In this document: piece after piece, positions 6,673 through 15,948 of the stretch
Layout: each line of letters begins with the position of its first letter
How positions within the stretch are numbered: position 1 is the stretch's first letter
NCBI GenBank assembly: GCA_017480785.1
Contig: JAFURZ010000016.1
Span: 124,001-188,000 of the forward strand
Origin: Bacteroidales bacterium
GTDB lineage: Bacteria > Bacteroidota > Bacteroidia > Bacteroidales > P3
DNA: 64,000 bases
Direction: 5' to 3'
The notes under the pieces: model-generated
The model's database searches: none
The model's input: only the letters and a program-made list of their open reading frames with translations
Told to the model about the DNA's origin: nothing
Translations under genes and position numbers: made by a program

Positions 6673-8466
6673 TTATTCGTCGCTGGTGTCGGAGATGAAG
6701 CGGCGGTAGGCGCTGAAGGTGTTGGCGCGGGAGAGGAAACCGAGGTAGTTCTGCTGCTCGTCGATGACGACGAGGTTGTAGCGGTCGCTGATGCGGAACT
6801 TCTCCACCACGTCGCTCAGCGTGTCGCTGCTGCGCACCAGGTCACCCTCGGAGAGGGGATGCATCAGCTCGTCGACCGTCACACTGTCGTACAGCTCTGT
6901 GTTGAAGATAATCTTGCGCACATCGTCCAACACAATCACGCCGAGGAACTTGTCGTCGGAGGAGAGAACAGGGAAGAGGTTGCGGCGCGAGTCCTTGATG
7001 GCTTCGACGAGGTCGCGCAGACGGTCGCCGCTGCGGACAATGACAAAGTTGTTCTCGATGAGGCTCCTCATATCGAGCAGATGCCATGCGGAGGCATCCT
7101 TGTCGTGGGTGAGCAGGTTGCCCTGTGCCGCCAGCTTGCGGGCATAGATGGAATGGCGCTCGAAGGGACTGATGCAGAGGTAGGTGACCGCCGACGCGGT
7201 GAGCAACGGCACCAGCAAGCCGTAGCCGCCGGTGATTTCGGCGATGAGGAAGGTGGCCATGAAGGGGGCGTGCATCACGCCTGTCATCACGGCCGCCATG
7301 CCCACGAGGGCGAAGTTGGCCGTGCTCTGCGGCGGGAGGCCCAGCTGGTTGCCCAGCATGGCGATGAAGTAGCCGCTCAGGCCGCCAATGACCAGCGAGG
7401 GACCGAAGGTGCCGCCCACGCCGCCGGCACCGATAGTGGTGGCGGTGGCCACACCCTTCAACAGGATGAGGGCGAAGAGGACGCCCAGCGTCACCCACGC
7501 CTTGCCGGCCTGCGAGCTGTAGAGAGAACCGGCGAAGAGGGTGCCGGGGTTGCCGTGCAGCAACTCGGTGAGCGAGGCATAGCCTTCGCCGTAGAGCGGC
7601 GGGAACACCACCACCAGCACACCCAGCAGCAGGCCGCCCACAAGCATGCGCACCCACGGGTTGCGACGACGGGCGAACCAGGCCTCCACGCGGTCGGTGA
7701 CACGTAGGAAGTAGACCGACACAGCGGCACAGAAGACGCCGAGCACCATGTAGAACGGCAGCTGCGAGAGGGCGAACTGCTCGGAGATGGAGAAGGTGAA
7801 CTGCACCGATGTGCCCATGAGGAAGTAGGCCACCGTGGCAGCCGTCAGCGAGGCGATGAGCAAAGGGAGCGCCGTGGTGGCCGTCAGGTCGAAGAGGAAA
7901 ACCTCCAGAACGAACATAATGCCCGCAAAGGGGGCCTTGAAGATGCCCGCAATGGCGCCTGCGGCGCCACAGCCGAGGAGCAGACGCACACTCTTGGGGC
8001 TGAGGCGGAACCAGCGGCCGATGTTGCTGCCGATGGCCGAGCCAGTGGAGGCGATAGGGGCCTCGAGACCCACACTGCCGCCGAAGGCCACCGTCAGCGT
8101 CGAAGCTACCAGCGACGACCACATATTCTTGGCCGGCAGGGCGGAACGATTGCGGCTGATGGCCAGCAGCACGCTGGGGAGCCCGTGGCCGATGTCGCCG
8201 CGCACCACAAACTTCACGAACAGCATCGTCAGCAGGATACCCACCAGCGGCAGGAAGAAGATGATGACCAGCGACGAGTGGTGGGTGATGACCGTCGACC
8301 CCTCCGACAGGCGCGACACCAGCGTGCCGGCATAGTGCACGACAGTCTTCAGCACCACCGCCGCCAGGCCCGACAGCAGGCCCACCACGACAGCCAGCAG
8401 AAGCAACATCCCCTGCTCGCTCACGTGGCGCAGCCGCCAACGGTGTATCGACCTGTAGAGACTCAT
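6673..8466 (-). CDS. ClC family chloride channel/transporter with C-terminal CBS pair
   Basis: This 597-residue inner-membrane protein has the ClC core (about 20-430) and two CBS domains (about 450-580, e.g. SRRNLFPVLSSDDKFLGVIVLDD). The selectivity-filter motifs are readable: GHGLP, GGSVGLEAPI with the gating-type Glu, and GGTFGPS. The middle motif has Ala where GxEGP usually has Gly. ClC proteins move chloride or exchange it for protons; CBS pairs usually sense adenine nucleotides. I start at ATG 8466 because the promoter box at 8488-8496 lies inside the longer frame that begins at 8511. A 41-base duplicate of its 3' end lies at 6400-6440. Confidence 0.9.
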   Translation of the reverse strand: MSLYRSIHRWRLRHVSEQGMLLLLAVVVGLLSGLAAVVLKTVVHYAGTLVSRLSEGSTVITHHSSLVIIFFLPLVGILLTMLFVKFVVRGDIGHGLPSVLLAISRNRSALPAKNMWSSLVASTLTVAFGGSVGLEAPIASTGSAIGSNIGRWFRLSPKSVRLLLGCGAAGAIAGIFKAPFAGIMFVLEVFLFDLTATTALPLLIASLTAATVAYFLMGTSVQFTFSISEQFALSQLPFYMVLGVFCAAVSVYFLRVTDRVEAWFARRRNPWVRMLVGGLLLGVLVVVFPPLYGEGYASLTELLHGNPGTLFAGSLYSSQAGKAWVTLGVLFALILLKGVATATTIGAGGVGGTFGPSLVIGGLSGYFIAMLGNQLGLPPQSTANFALVGMAAVMTGVMHAPFMATFLIAEITGGYGLLVPLLTASAVTYLCISPFERHSIYARKLAAQGNLLTHDKDASAWHLLDMRSLIENNFVIVRSGDRLRDLVEAIKDSRRNLFPVLSSDDKFLGVIVLDDVRKIIFNTELYDSVTVDELMHPLSEGDLVRSSDTLSDVVEKFRISDRYNLVVIDEQQNYLGFLSRANTFSAYRRFISDTSDE

Positions 8467-8487
8467 TTTTTCTAAAAAAAATCGGGT

Positions 8488-8496
8488 GCAAAAATA
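8488..8496 (-). promoter_or_regulatory. -7 promoter element for the ClC gene
   Basis: TATTTTTGC on the minus strand, 22 bases before the chosen ATG at 8466; it decides against the upstream start at 8511. No clear -33 element. Confidence 0.55.
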
Positions 8497-8546
8497 CGAA
8501 AAATATTTCATTCACGTTACTTATCTGTCAAAAAGAGCAAAAAAAG

Positions 8547-9581
8547 ATGAAAAAGACCCTTCTAATCGGCACCATGGCTGCCATTGCCATGACCTCGTGC
8601 GTCTCGCTCAGCGAGCATGAAGACCTGCAGAACAAATACGACCAAACCTCGCGCCAATACAGCCTCACGCAACAGGAACTCATCGAGTTGCGCGAGGAGA
8701 ACGCCTCGCTGGCCCGGCAGAACCAATCGCTCAACAACGACTACACCGACCTGGCGCTGGCCAAGAACGCCGCCGACGCCCGCGTCGACAGCCTGAACCG
8801 TCGCATCGAGCAGATGGCCCAGCACTACGACACCACCATGGAGAACTACATCCAGGAGGTGGCCGGCAAGAGCCGCGACCTCACCCGCGCCCAGAACCTG
8901 CTCACGGCCCGCACCAAAGAGCTGGCCGACAAGGAACGCGAGCTGCAAGCCCGCCAGCAGGAGCTGCAGGAGCAGCAGGAGTCGTTCAACCTGCAGCGCA
9001 GCGAGTTCAGCAACAAAGAGAAAGAACTCCTCGCCAAGCAGCACCAGCTGGAGCAGGAGGAGGCCATCACCCGCGCCCAGCTCGAAGCCAAGGAGCGCGA
9101 ACTGGAGAGCGTGCGCAACGCCGTCACCAAAGCCCTTACCGGTTTCAGCGACAAGGGGTTGAAGGTCGAAACCAAGGACGGCAAGGTGTATGTCTCGATG
9201 GAGAACAAGCTGCTCTTCCCCTCGGCCAGCTGGACGGTCAGCAAGGAGGGCGTCAACGCCATCAAGGAGCTGGCCAAAGTGCTTGAAAAAGACTCCAGCC
9301 TCAACATCATGGTCGAAGGCCACACCGACAACGACGCCTACCGAGGCTCGACGGCCGTCAAGGACAACTGGGACCTCAGCGTGATGCGCGCCACCGCCAT
9401 CGTCAAACTACTGATACAGAACGGCCCCGCCATCAATCCCGCCCGCATCGAAGCCTGCGGCCACGGCGAATTTGCCCCCAAGGTGCCCAACACCAGCGCC
9501 GAGAACAAAGCCATCAACCGCCGCACCGAAATCATCCTCACCCCCAACCTCGACAAACTGCTGCAGGAAGTGGGCAATTGA
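8547..9581 (+). CDS. OmpA-family lipoprotein with long coiled coil
   Basis: The 344-residue protein has a lipobox AMTSC (Cys18) and a long charged coiled coil (about 30-200, rich in Gln, Glu and Leu). The C-terminal OmpA-like peptidoglycan-binding domain (about 215-340) contains MVEGHTDNDAYRG, NWDLSVMRATAIVKLL and NRRTEIILTP. It should tether the outer membrane to peptidoglycan, with the coiled coil spanning the periplasm. It is a single gene; a hairpin of 11-bp units follows at 9630-9672. Confidence 0.85.
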   Translation: MKKTLLIGTMAAIAMTSCVSLSEHEDLQNKYDQTSRQYSLTQQELIELREENASLARQNQSLNNDYTDLALAKNAADARVDSLNRRIEQMAQHYDTTMENYIQEVAGKSRDLTRAQNLLTARTKELADKERELQARQQELQEQQESFNLQRSEFSNKEKELLAKQHQLEQEEAITRAQLEAKERELESVRNAVTKALTGFSDKGLKVETKDGKVYVSMENKLLFPSASWTVSKEGVNAIKELAKVLEKDSSLNIMVEGHTDNDAYRGSTAVKDNWDLSVMRATAIVKLLIQNGPAINPARIEACGHGEFAPKVPNTSAENKAINRRTEIILTPNLDKLLQEVGN

Positions 9582-9629
9582 CGCCCCCTTCCACCCCACG
9601 CAACACTCTCTTTTACACCACTGTTATAT

Positions 9630-9672
9630 TGCTGTTCTTTTACTGTTCTTTTAGAAAAGTAAAAGAACAGCA
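9630..9672. repeat. aaaagaacagt-family hairpin
   Basis: Arms tgctgttcttttac and gtaaaagaacagca pair around a short loop; the 11-bp unit aaaagaacagt recurs inside lpxB (16517-16560) and at 43393-43421. It lacks a following T-run, so a terminator role is uncertain. Confidence 0.8.
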
Positions 9673-9744
9673 CTTATTTTACTGATTATCAGCACCCAAA
9701 AAGTTAAAAAGAAAGAACACTGCATACAATCCAAAAAAAATGTG

Positions 9745-9753
9745 TATATTTGC
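9745..9753 (+). promoter_or_regulatory. -7 promoter element before the M28-like gene
   Basis: TATATTTGC, about 78 bases before the ATG at 9831. It is the only clear promoter before the dense + strand run that ends at 21298. A GC-rich hairpin (gcgtgc / gcacgc) lies in the leader. Confidence 0.55.
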
Positions 9754-9830
9754 AAGAATGGTTTGCGTGCACGCGCACGTGTAAAGCACGCATAATTAAA
9801 AAGTTGAAATAAATATAAAGATATAAAAAG

Positions 9831-11333
9831 ATGAAAAAGACAGTCAGAAGCGTCGTAATCCGTCTCTGTATGGCCGCCGTGCCGCTGATGGTCGCGGCAC
9901 CCGCCGCCCGGGCCCAGCATCTCGACCCGCTGCCGGTACCTGCCGTAAGCACCGACACACTGATGAAGCACATTGTCGAACTCAGCTCCGACACCTATCA
10001 GGGCCGCCTGTCGGGCACCCGCGGGCACGAGCGCGCCATGGCCTACGTGGGGCGTGTGCTGGAAGGCTACGGCATGAAAGTCGAGCAGCAGCAGTTCCCC
10101 ATCGAGTGCAACGAGGTGGAGAACTGCAAGTTCAACATCTACACCCCCGGCAGCAAGGAGCGCCGCTACTTCACGCTGGGCAACGAGTTCTGCTGCGCCG
10201 GCATGACGGGTCGCGGCTATGTGGACGCCCAGATGGTCTTCGTCGGCTATGGAGTAGACAACAGCATCTTCAACGAATACAAGGGGGTCGACGTGCAGGG
10301 CAAGATAGCCGTCGTGATGACCGGCACGCCGGAATGGCTTCCCGCCAGCGTGGCCGACCAGTACACGCAGCTGCGCGACAAAGCCCGCACCGCCGAACGG
10401 CACGGCGCCATCGGCATGCTGGCCATCAACGTGAGTCCCAGCTGCCTCAGCTACGAGCCCCAAAACCGCATCTACTGCGGCGAGCTGCCCCACCTGGGCA
10501 CCTTCCCCATCCTGCAGCTGACGATGGACTGCGGACGTGAGCTGCTCACCACCGAGGCTGTCGACCTCGATGCCGCCATACAAGCCATCGCCTCGCAGCG
10601 CACCTGCTCCTTCGCTCTGCTGAAGAAGGCCGAAATCGACGTGAACGCCATCTACCGCTCACGGGCCCGCACGGCCAACGTGCTGGGTCGCCTCGAAGGC
10701 AGCGACCGCACGCTGCGTCGCGAAGTCATCGTCGTGGGCGCCTCGCTCGACGGACCCGGCCTGCAGGGCGAGACCACCCTCTTCCCCGGAGCCGACATCA
10801 ACGCCTCGGGCGTGGCGGCAGTGCTCGAAGTGGCCCGCATTCTCAGCCAGAGCGGCTACAGCCCCAAGCGCAGCGTGCTCTTTGTCCTCTTCAGCGGCGG
10901 CGAACAGCAGTGGCTCGGCTCGCGCGAGTTCCTGGCCCAGTACTCCAAACTGAACAACGTGGAGGCCTTCCTCAACGTGCAGAACATCGGCGGCGGCGAC
11001 AGCCTCGTGGTGCTGGGCGACAACCGCTACCCCACCCTCTGGGAGATATGCCACTCGCACGACACCGCCAGCGACCGCCAGTACATGGCGCACAATGCCG
11101 AGAAGACCAACCCTCGCGGCGACGCCCGGGCCTTCGACAACCGCCACATCCCCTCGTTGGTAATCACCACGCTGAACGGCCTGCAACACAACCATGTGAG
11201 CACCGACATCTGGGAGAACATAGACCGCAGCATACTCACCAAGGCTTCGCAACTACTCCTCGAGACTGCCGCCGAGCTGGCCGATGGCCGCTACCAGGGC
11301 CGCAGTCCCAAAAGCAAAGGCAACCGATACTAA
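9831..11333 (+). CDS. Secreted M28-like peptidase, probably catalytically dead
   Basis: The 500-residue secreted protein (signal peptide ending AAPAARAQ) has a PA-type insert (about 110-260) and an M28 aminopeptidase fold (about 290-480). The metal and catalytic motifs are degenerate. The family AHxD reads VGASLDG (His to Ser). GADDNASG reads GADINASG (bridging Asp to Ile). The SGEEQ general-base Glu is Gly in SGGEQQWLGS. The usual LDMIG Asp is Gln/Asn in NVQNIGG. A late His remains (LQHNHVSTD). It may be a non-catalytic binding protein. It starts the long + strand run, 9 bases before GldF-GldG. Confidence 0.75.
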   Translation: MKKTVRSVVIRLCMAAVPLMVAAPAARAQHLDPLPVPAVSTDTLMKHIVELSSDTYQGRLSGTRGHERAMAYVGRVLEGYGMKVEQQQFPIECNEVENCKFNIYTPGSKERRYFTLGNEFCCAGMTGRGYVDAQMVFVGYGVDNSIFNEYKGVDVQGKIAVVMTGTPEWLPASVADQYTQLRDKARTAERHGAIGMLAINVSPSCLSYEPQNRIYCGELPHLGTFPILQLTMDCGRELLTTEAVDLDAAIQAIASQRTCSFALLKKAEIDVNAIYRSRARTANVLGRLEGSDRTLRREVIVVGASLDGPGLQGETTLFPGADINASGVAAVLEVARILSQSGYSPKRSVLFVLFSGGEQQWLGSREFLAQYSKLNNVEAFLNVQNIGGGDSLVVLGDNRYPTLWEICHSHDTASDRQYMAHNAEKTNPRGDARAFDNRHIPSLVITTLNGLQHNHVSTDIWENIDRSILTKASQLLLETAAELADGRYQGRSPKSKGNRY

Positions 11334-11342
11334 ACCAACACT

Positions 11343-13817
11343 ATGTGGACTCTCTATAAGAAAGAACTCTCCAGCTTTTTCGCCTCGCTCATCGGTTACC
11401 TGACGATAGCCGTTTTTCTGGTACTCACTGGCCTGATGCTGTGGGTGCTGCGGAGCGACTTCAACATCCTCGACTACGGCTATGCCGGCATGGACGGCCT
11501 CTTCCTCGTCGGCCCGTTCCTCTACCTCTTCCTCATCCCCGCCATCACCATGCGGTCGATGGCCGAAGAGAAACGCACAGGCACCATCGAAATGCTTATG
11601 ACGCGTCCGCTGAGCGACTGGACCATCGTCTTTGCCAAGTTCCTGGCCTCCTGGACGCTGGTATTCATCTCACTGCTGCCCACCCTGGTGTGCTACGTCA
11701 GTGTGTACACCCTCGGCGACCCGGTGGGCAACATCGACACCGGTAGCGTCATCGGCTCCTACATCGGCCTGCTCCTCTTGGGCGGGGCCTTCGTAGCCAT
11801 CGGCATCTTCTGCTCGTCGTTGACGAACAACCAGATAGTGTCGTTCATCCTGGCCGCCTTGCTGTGTGCCGTGGCCTATCTGGGATTCGAGAGCATCTAC
11901 AACATGGGCGTTCTGGGCGATGCCGACCTCTTCGTGAAGCGCCTCGGCATGCGCCACCACTACGAGAGCATCAGCCGCGGCGTGGTCGACTCGCGCGACG
12001 TGGTCTACTTCCTCTGCGTCATGGCGCTTTTCCTGATGGCCACCCGACTGGTGCTGCAGAGCCGTCAGTGGGGCGGCTGGGCGAAACGCCGCAGCCTCAA
12101 ACGCAGCCATTGGCTCGAGATGGGTGCCACGGTGGTCATCGTCATCGCCGTGAGCATCATCAGCAACTACCTTTTCGTCCGCGCCGACCTCACATCAGAA
12201 CGCCGCTACACCCTCAGCAAGGCCACCAAGCAGATGCTGAAAAAGATTGACGAGCCGGTGCTCTTCCGCGTCTACCTGGAAGGCGAGTTTCCGGCCGACT
12301 TCAAGCGGCTGCAGAACGAGACCAAGGAGATGCTCAACCAGTTCCGCGCCTACAACCGCAACATCGAGTACGAGTTTGTCAACCCCAACAACTTCGACAG
12401 CCGCGAGGAGCAGAAGGTGTTCTACCAGAAGCTGGCGCAGAAGGGCATCCAGCCCACCCAGATACAGATGGCCACCCGCGGCGGCACGACGACCCAGATA
12501 ATCATTCCCGCCGCCGACGTCTTCTACCGTGGCAGCGAGACCTCGGTGCAGCTCATCCAGAACCAGCGCTACGTGAGCGACGCCGACCTGCTGAACAACT
12601 CCATCCAGAACCTCGAGTACGTGCTCTCCAGCGCCATCCGCGCCCTGGCACGGGGCGAGAAGCGCCAGATTGGCTTCCTGCAAGGCCATGGCGAGCTGAA
12701 CGGACCTGTGCTCTACGACATACAGCGCGCACTGCAGGAGTACTACAGCCTCGACTACGTGACCATCGACGGACAGATACAGGCCCTCACGGCCCACCAC
12801 CGCAGCACCGCCGACACCACCAAGTACGAGTTCTTCAACCTCTACGACCTGCTGATTGTCGCCAAACCCACGCAGCCTTTCAGCGAACAGGACCAGTACA
12901 TCCTGGACCAATACGTCATGTATGGCGGCAAGGTGCTCTGGCTCGTCGACGCCCTCGATGCCGACCTCGACAGCCTGGCCGACCGGGGGCAGATGATGGC
13001 CACTCGCTACCCGCTGGGGCTCGACGAGATGTTCTTCACCTACGGCGTGCGCCTCAACCCCAACCTGCTGATGGACATGCGCTGCCGCCCGATACCCATC
13101 CAGGTGGGCCTCGTGGGCGAGAAGCCGCAATTCCGCTTCTGTCCCTGGTACTATTTCCCCGAAATAGTGCCGCTGACCGAGCATCCCATCGTGCGCAACC
13201 TTGACCTCATCAAGAGCGACTTCGTGGGCAGCCTCGACCTTATCGACAACGACATCCGCAAGACGGTGCTCCTCTCCACCTCGGAATACACCCGCCTGAA
13301 AAGCGCCCCCGCACTGGTCGACCTCAGCGAGGCGCAGGCCGAACCCGACCGACGCCTCTTCACGGCCGGCAGTCTGCCCGTTGCTGTGCTGCTCGAAGGC
13401 GAATTCCGTTCGGTGTGGCGCAACCGCCTCTCGCCCGATTTCATGTCGCAGACCGCCATGGGCTACCGTGAGCAGAGCGAACCGAACAAGATGATTGTCA
13501 TCTCCGACGGCGACATCATCCGCAACCGATACATGGACGACGGGGCCGTGCTGCCGCTGGGCTACGACTACTTCACCCAGACGCAGTATGCCAACCGCGA
13601 CCTCATCCTCAACACTGTCAACTACTTGGTCGGCGACGAGGGCATGATGGCCTCCCGCTCCCGCAGCATCCGTCTGCGCAAACTCGACGTGATGAAAGTC
13701 CACGAGCAGCGCACCCTATACCAAGTCATCAACATTGTCTGTCCGCTCGTGCTGCTGGCTGCCGCCGGCGGCGTCATCGTGCTGGTCAGGCGCAAGAAAT
13801 ACAGAAAACAGAAATGA
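11343..13817 (+). CDS. GldF-GldG fusion: ABC transporter permease plus Gldg-type protein
   Basis: The 824-residue product joins two partners usually encoded separately. Residues 1 to about 240 form an ABC-2/GldF-type permease with about six helices (MWTLYKKELSSFFASLIGYL; MAEEKRTGTIEMLMTRPLSD). From about 255 a GldG-like unit follows: one helix (TVVIVIAVSIISNYLF), a periplasmic domain with GFLQGHGELNGP and LIVAKPTQPFSEQDQYILDQ, and a final helix (about 795-815). The ATPase partner GldA is not in the window. In gliding relatives GldFG is required for motility; in non-gliding Bacteroidales its cargo is unknown. It overlaps the next gene by ATGA. Confidence 0.85.
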   Translation: MWTLYKKELSSFFASLIGYLTIAVFLVLTGLMLWVLRSDFNILDYGYAGMDGLFLVGPFLYLFLIPAITMRSMAEEKRTGTIEMLMTRPLSDWTIVFAKFLASWTLVFISLLPTLVCYVSVYTLGDPVGNIDTGSVIGSYIGLLLLGGAFVAIGIFCSSLTNNQIVSFILAALLCAVAYLGFESIYNMGVLGDADLFVKRLGMRHHYESISRGVVDSRDVVYFLCVMALFLMATRLVLQSRQWGGWAKRRSLKRSHWLEMGATVVIVIAVSIISNYLFVRADLTSERRYTLSKATKQMLKKIDEPVLFRVYLEGEFPADFKRLQNETKEMLNQFRAYNRNIEYEFVNPNNFDSREEQKVFYQKLAQKGIQPTQIQMATRGGTTTQIIIPAADVFYRGSETSVQLIQNQRYVSDADLLNNSIQNLEYVLSSAIRALARGEKRQIGFLQGHGELNGPVLYDIQRALQEYYSLDYVTIDGQIQALTAHHRSTADTTKYEFFNLYDLLIVAKPTQPFSEQDQYILDQYVMYGGKVLWLVDALDADLDSLADRGQMMATRYPLGLDEMFFTYGVRLNPNLLMDMRCRPIPIQVGLVGEKPQFRFCPWYYFPEIVPLTEHPIVRNLDLIKSDFVGSLDLIDNDIRKTVLLSTSEYTRLKSAPALVDLSEAQAEPDRRLFTAGSLPVAVLLEGEFRSVWRNRLSPDFMSQTAMGYREQSEPNKMIVISDGDIIRNRYMDDGAVLPLGYDYFTQTQYANRDLILNTVNYLVGDEGMMASRSRSIRLRKLDVMKVHEQRTLYQVINIVCPLVLLAAAGGVIVLVRRKKYRKQK

Positions 13818-14887
13818 AGAAACGCAACCTCATCCTCATCGCCGTCGTGGCAGTAGTGGCCTTGGTGGCACTGCTCATCGCGCTGCGGGGCTCACGCAAG
13901 TCCACCTTCCCCCAGGACTACCATGTCGAAGACACCGCTTCCGTCACACGCATATTCATGGCCGACAAGCAGAACCAGCACGTGCTTCTCACCCGCAGCG
14001 GCGACAGCACTTGGCTCGTCGACAACCAATACACGGCCAACCAGTCCATGGTCAACCTCCTGCTCGAGACCCTCAACACCATGCGCATCCGCCAGCAGGT
14101 GAACCGCAACGCCATCCCCACCATCAACAAAGACCTCGCCGCCCGCGCCATCAAGGTGGAAGTCTACCAGCGCAAGCCCTTCATCAACTGGTTCGGCGAC
14201 CGGCTAAAGCTCTTCCCCCGCGAGAAACTCAGCGTCACCTACTTTGTCGGGCGCGAGACGCAGGACATGATGGCCTCCTACATGTACCGTCAGGGCGACA
14301 AGACACCCTATATCATCCACATCCCCGGATTCCGCGGATTTCCCACCCCGCGCTTTGTCACCGACCCGCTCATGTGGCGCAGCCACACCATCGTCGACCT
14401 CGACGTGCATGCCATCGAACGCGTCGAGATGACCATCCCCGACCTGCCCGAGGAGAGCTTCGCCGTGCAGCGTGAAGGCGAGGGCTTCTACCTTGAACTG
14501 CAGGGCCACCAGCGCGCCGCCGGATTCGACACCGCCCGCGTGGCACAGATGCTCTCGGGATTCACCTATCTCAACTTCGACGAATTTGCCTCCATCGTGC
14601 CCAATTCGTTTGCCGACAGCTGCGTCCAGGGCACCCCGCGCACCATACTCCGCATCACCGACACCGCCGGACAGACGCATGAGATGCGCACCTTCCTCAA
14701 ATACAACAATCCCGACGACCTGTTGGCCATGCCCGACCCCGAGATGTACGAGACCTTCGACCTCGACCGCCTCTACGCCATCGTCGACGACCGCGACACG
14801 GTGCTCATCCAGTACTACATCTTCGACAACATACTCCAACCCGCCAGCTACTTCCTCGGCCACGACAAGCAACTCATAGCCCGATGA
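13814..14887 (+). CDS. DUF4340-like membrane-anchored protein
   Basis: The 357-residue product has one N-terminal membrane anchor (about 5-25) and a large periplasmic beta-rich region with DUF4340-like repeats (STWLVDNQYTANQSMVNLLL; YLELQGHQRAAGFDTARVAQ). DUF4340 proteins usually sit next to GldG-type genes and are thought to work with that ABC system. The start overlaps the GldF-GldG stop, and the end overlaps the SurE start, both by ATGA, so translation is probably coupled. Confidence 0.7.
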   Translation: MKKRNLILIAVVAVVALVALLIALRGSRKSTFPQDYHVEDTASVTRIFMADKQNQHVLLTRSGDSTWLVDNQYTANQSMVNLLLETLNTMRIRQQVNRNAIPTINKDLAARAIKVEVYQRKPFINWFGDRLKLFPREKLSVTYFVGRETQDMMASYMYRQGDKTPYIIHIPGFRGFPTPRFVTDPLMWRSHTIVDLDVHAIERVEMTIPDLPEESFAVQREGEGFYLELQGHQRAAGFDTARVAQMLSGFTYLNFDEFASIVPNSFADSCVQGTPRTILRITDTAGQTHEMRTFLKYNNPDDLLAMPDPEMYETFDLDRLYAIVDDRDTVLIQYYIFDNILQPASYFLGHDKQLIAR

Positions 14888-15648
14888 AACCACTGATACT
14901 GATTACCAACGACGATGGAGTCGACGCCCGCGGCATACACGCCCTCAGCGAGGTAGCCCTGGAGTTTGGCGAGGTAATCGTCATGGCGCCCTCCCACAAC
15001 GCTTCGGGCAAGAGCCTGAGCCTCACCACCGACCGACCACTGCGCGTCCGCGAAGTGAGGCAGGCCGACGGCCTCGCCGTCTATGCCTGCGACGGCACCC
15101 CCGTCGACTGTGTCAAGCTGGCCCTCGAGCACTTCTGCCCCCGCCGGCCCGACCTCGTGCTCAGCGGCATCAACCACGGCAGCAACAGCTCAATCAACAT
15201 TCTCTACAGCGGCACCATGGGTGCCGTGCTCGAAGCCACCACCCTCGGATTTCCCGCCATCGGCTTCTCGCTGCTGCACCACAGCCCCAACGCCGACTTC
15301 GAGCCCTCGCGCCCCATTGTGCGCCACCTCGTAGGCCATGTTCTCGACCACGGCCTGCCACCCGACGTGTCGCTCAACGTCAACATTCCGCGCCTCGGCA
15401 CCGACGACATCAAGGGCATACGCCTCTGCCGCCAGTCCAAGGCCAAATGGCTCGACAGCTTCGAGAAACGCATCGACCCGCTGGGTCGCCCCTACTGGTG
15501 GCTCACGGGCAAGTTCGTCTGCCAGAACCCGCCCGACAACTCCGACGAGTGGGCCCTCGCCCACGGCTACGTATCCGTCGTACCCGTCCACACCGACTAC
15601 ACCGACCAGGCCGCCATCGAGCAGCTGCAAACCATAGAACAATACTGA
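14884..15648 (+). CDS. surE: 5'/3'-nucleotidase SurE
   Basis: SurE is a cytoplasmic metal-dependent phosphatase that dephosphorylates nucleoside monophosphates. The 254-residue length and motifs fit: ITNDDGVDARGIHAL near the N-terminus (paired Asp metal ligands), APSHNASGKS, DGTPVDCVKLAL and SGINHGSN (Asn metal ligand). It overlaps the upstream gene by 4 bases and abuts the next ATG directly after its stop. Confidence 0.95.
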   Translation: MKPLILITNDDGVDARGIHALSEVALEFGEVIVMAPSHNASGKSLSLTTDRPLRVREVRQADGLAVYACDGTPVDCVKLALEHFCPRRPDLVLSGINHGSNSSINILYSGTMGAVLEATTLGFPAIGFSLLHHSPNADFEPSRPIVRHLVGHVLDHGLPPDVSLNVNIPRLGTDDIKGIRLCRQSKAKWLDSFEKRIDPLGRPYWWLTGKFVCQNPPDNSDEWALAHGYVSVVPVHTDYTDQAAIEQLQTIEQY

Positions 15649-15948
15649 ATGAAACGATTCTTCACCAAAGACACCATAGTGACAGGCCTCGTGGCAGGCC
15701 TCGGAGCCGAACTGCTCTTCTGCCTGCTGCTGGCCGCAGGCCTGATGGTGGCCGGACAGTGGCCTCCCACCGACAGCCAGATACGCTGGTTCGGAGGCAT
15801 GTTCATACCCCTGCTCCTCATCCTGCGGGCCTATGCCAAGACCAAACGGTACGCCATCGTCACCAAGACCTTGGTTTCCGTCCTCTTCGTCACCTTCGTG
15901 GCCTTCATGTTCTTCCTGCTCAACAGCCATATTCTTGTCCTGAAATGA
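15649..15948 (+). CDS. Small membrane protein between surE and lpxB
   Basis: The 99-residue product has three predicted helices (about 10-36, 46-62, 70-94) and a short basic loop (YAKTKRYAIVTK). I do not recognise a family. It starts right after the surE stop and overlaps lpxB by ATGA, so it is clearly translated as part of the operon. Position beside lpxB hints at an envelope role, but nothing more can be said. Confidence 0.65.
   Translation: MKRFFTKDTIVTGLVAGLGAELLFCLLLAAGLMVAGQWPPTDSQIRWFGGMFIPLLLILRAYAKTKRYAIVTKTLVSVLFVTFVAFMFFLLNSHILVLK

Noticed and set aside
8270-8300. Possible array in ClC (reading STVITHHSSLVI)
   Set aside because: It resembles atcaccc/cactc words but lacks clear periodic units or inverted arms, so evidence is too weak to list as a repeat.
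8467-8511. N-terminal extension of the ClC protein (MKYFSYFCTRFF...)
   Set aside because: The extension lies over the -7 promoter element at 8488-8496, so it is probably not translated.
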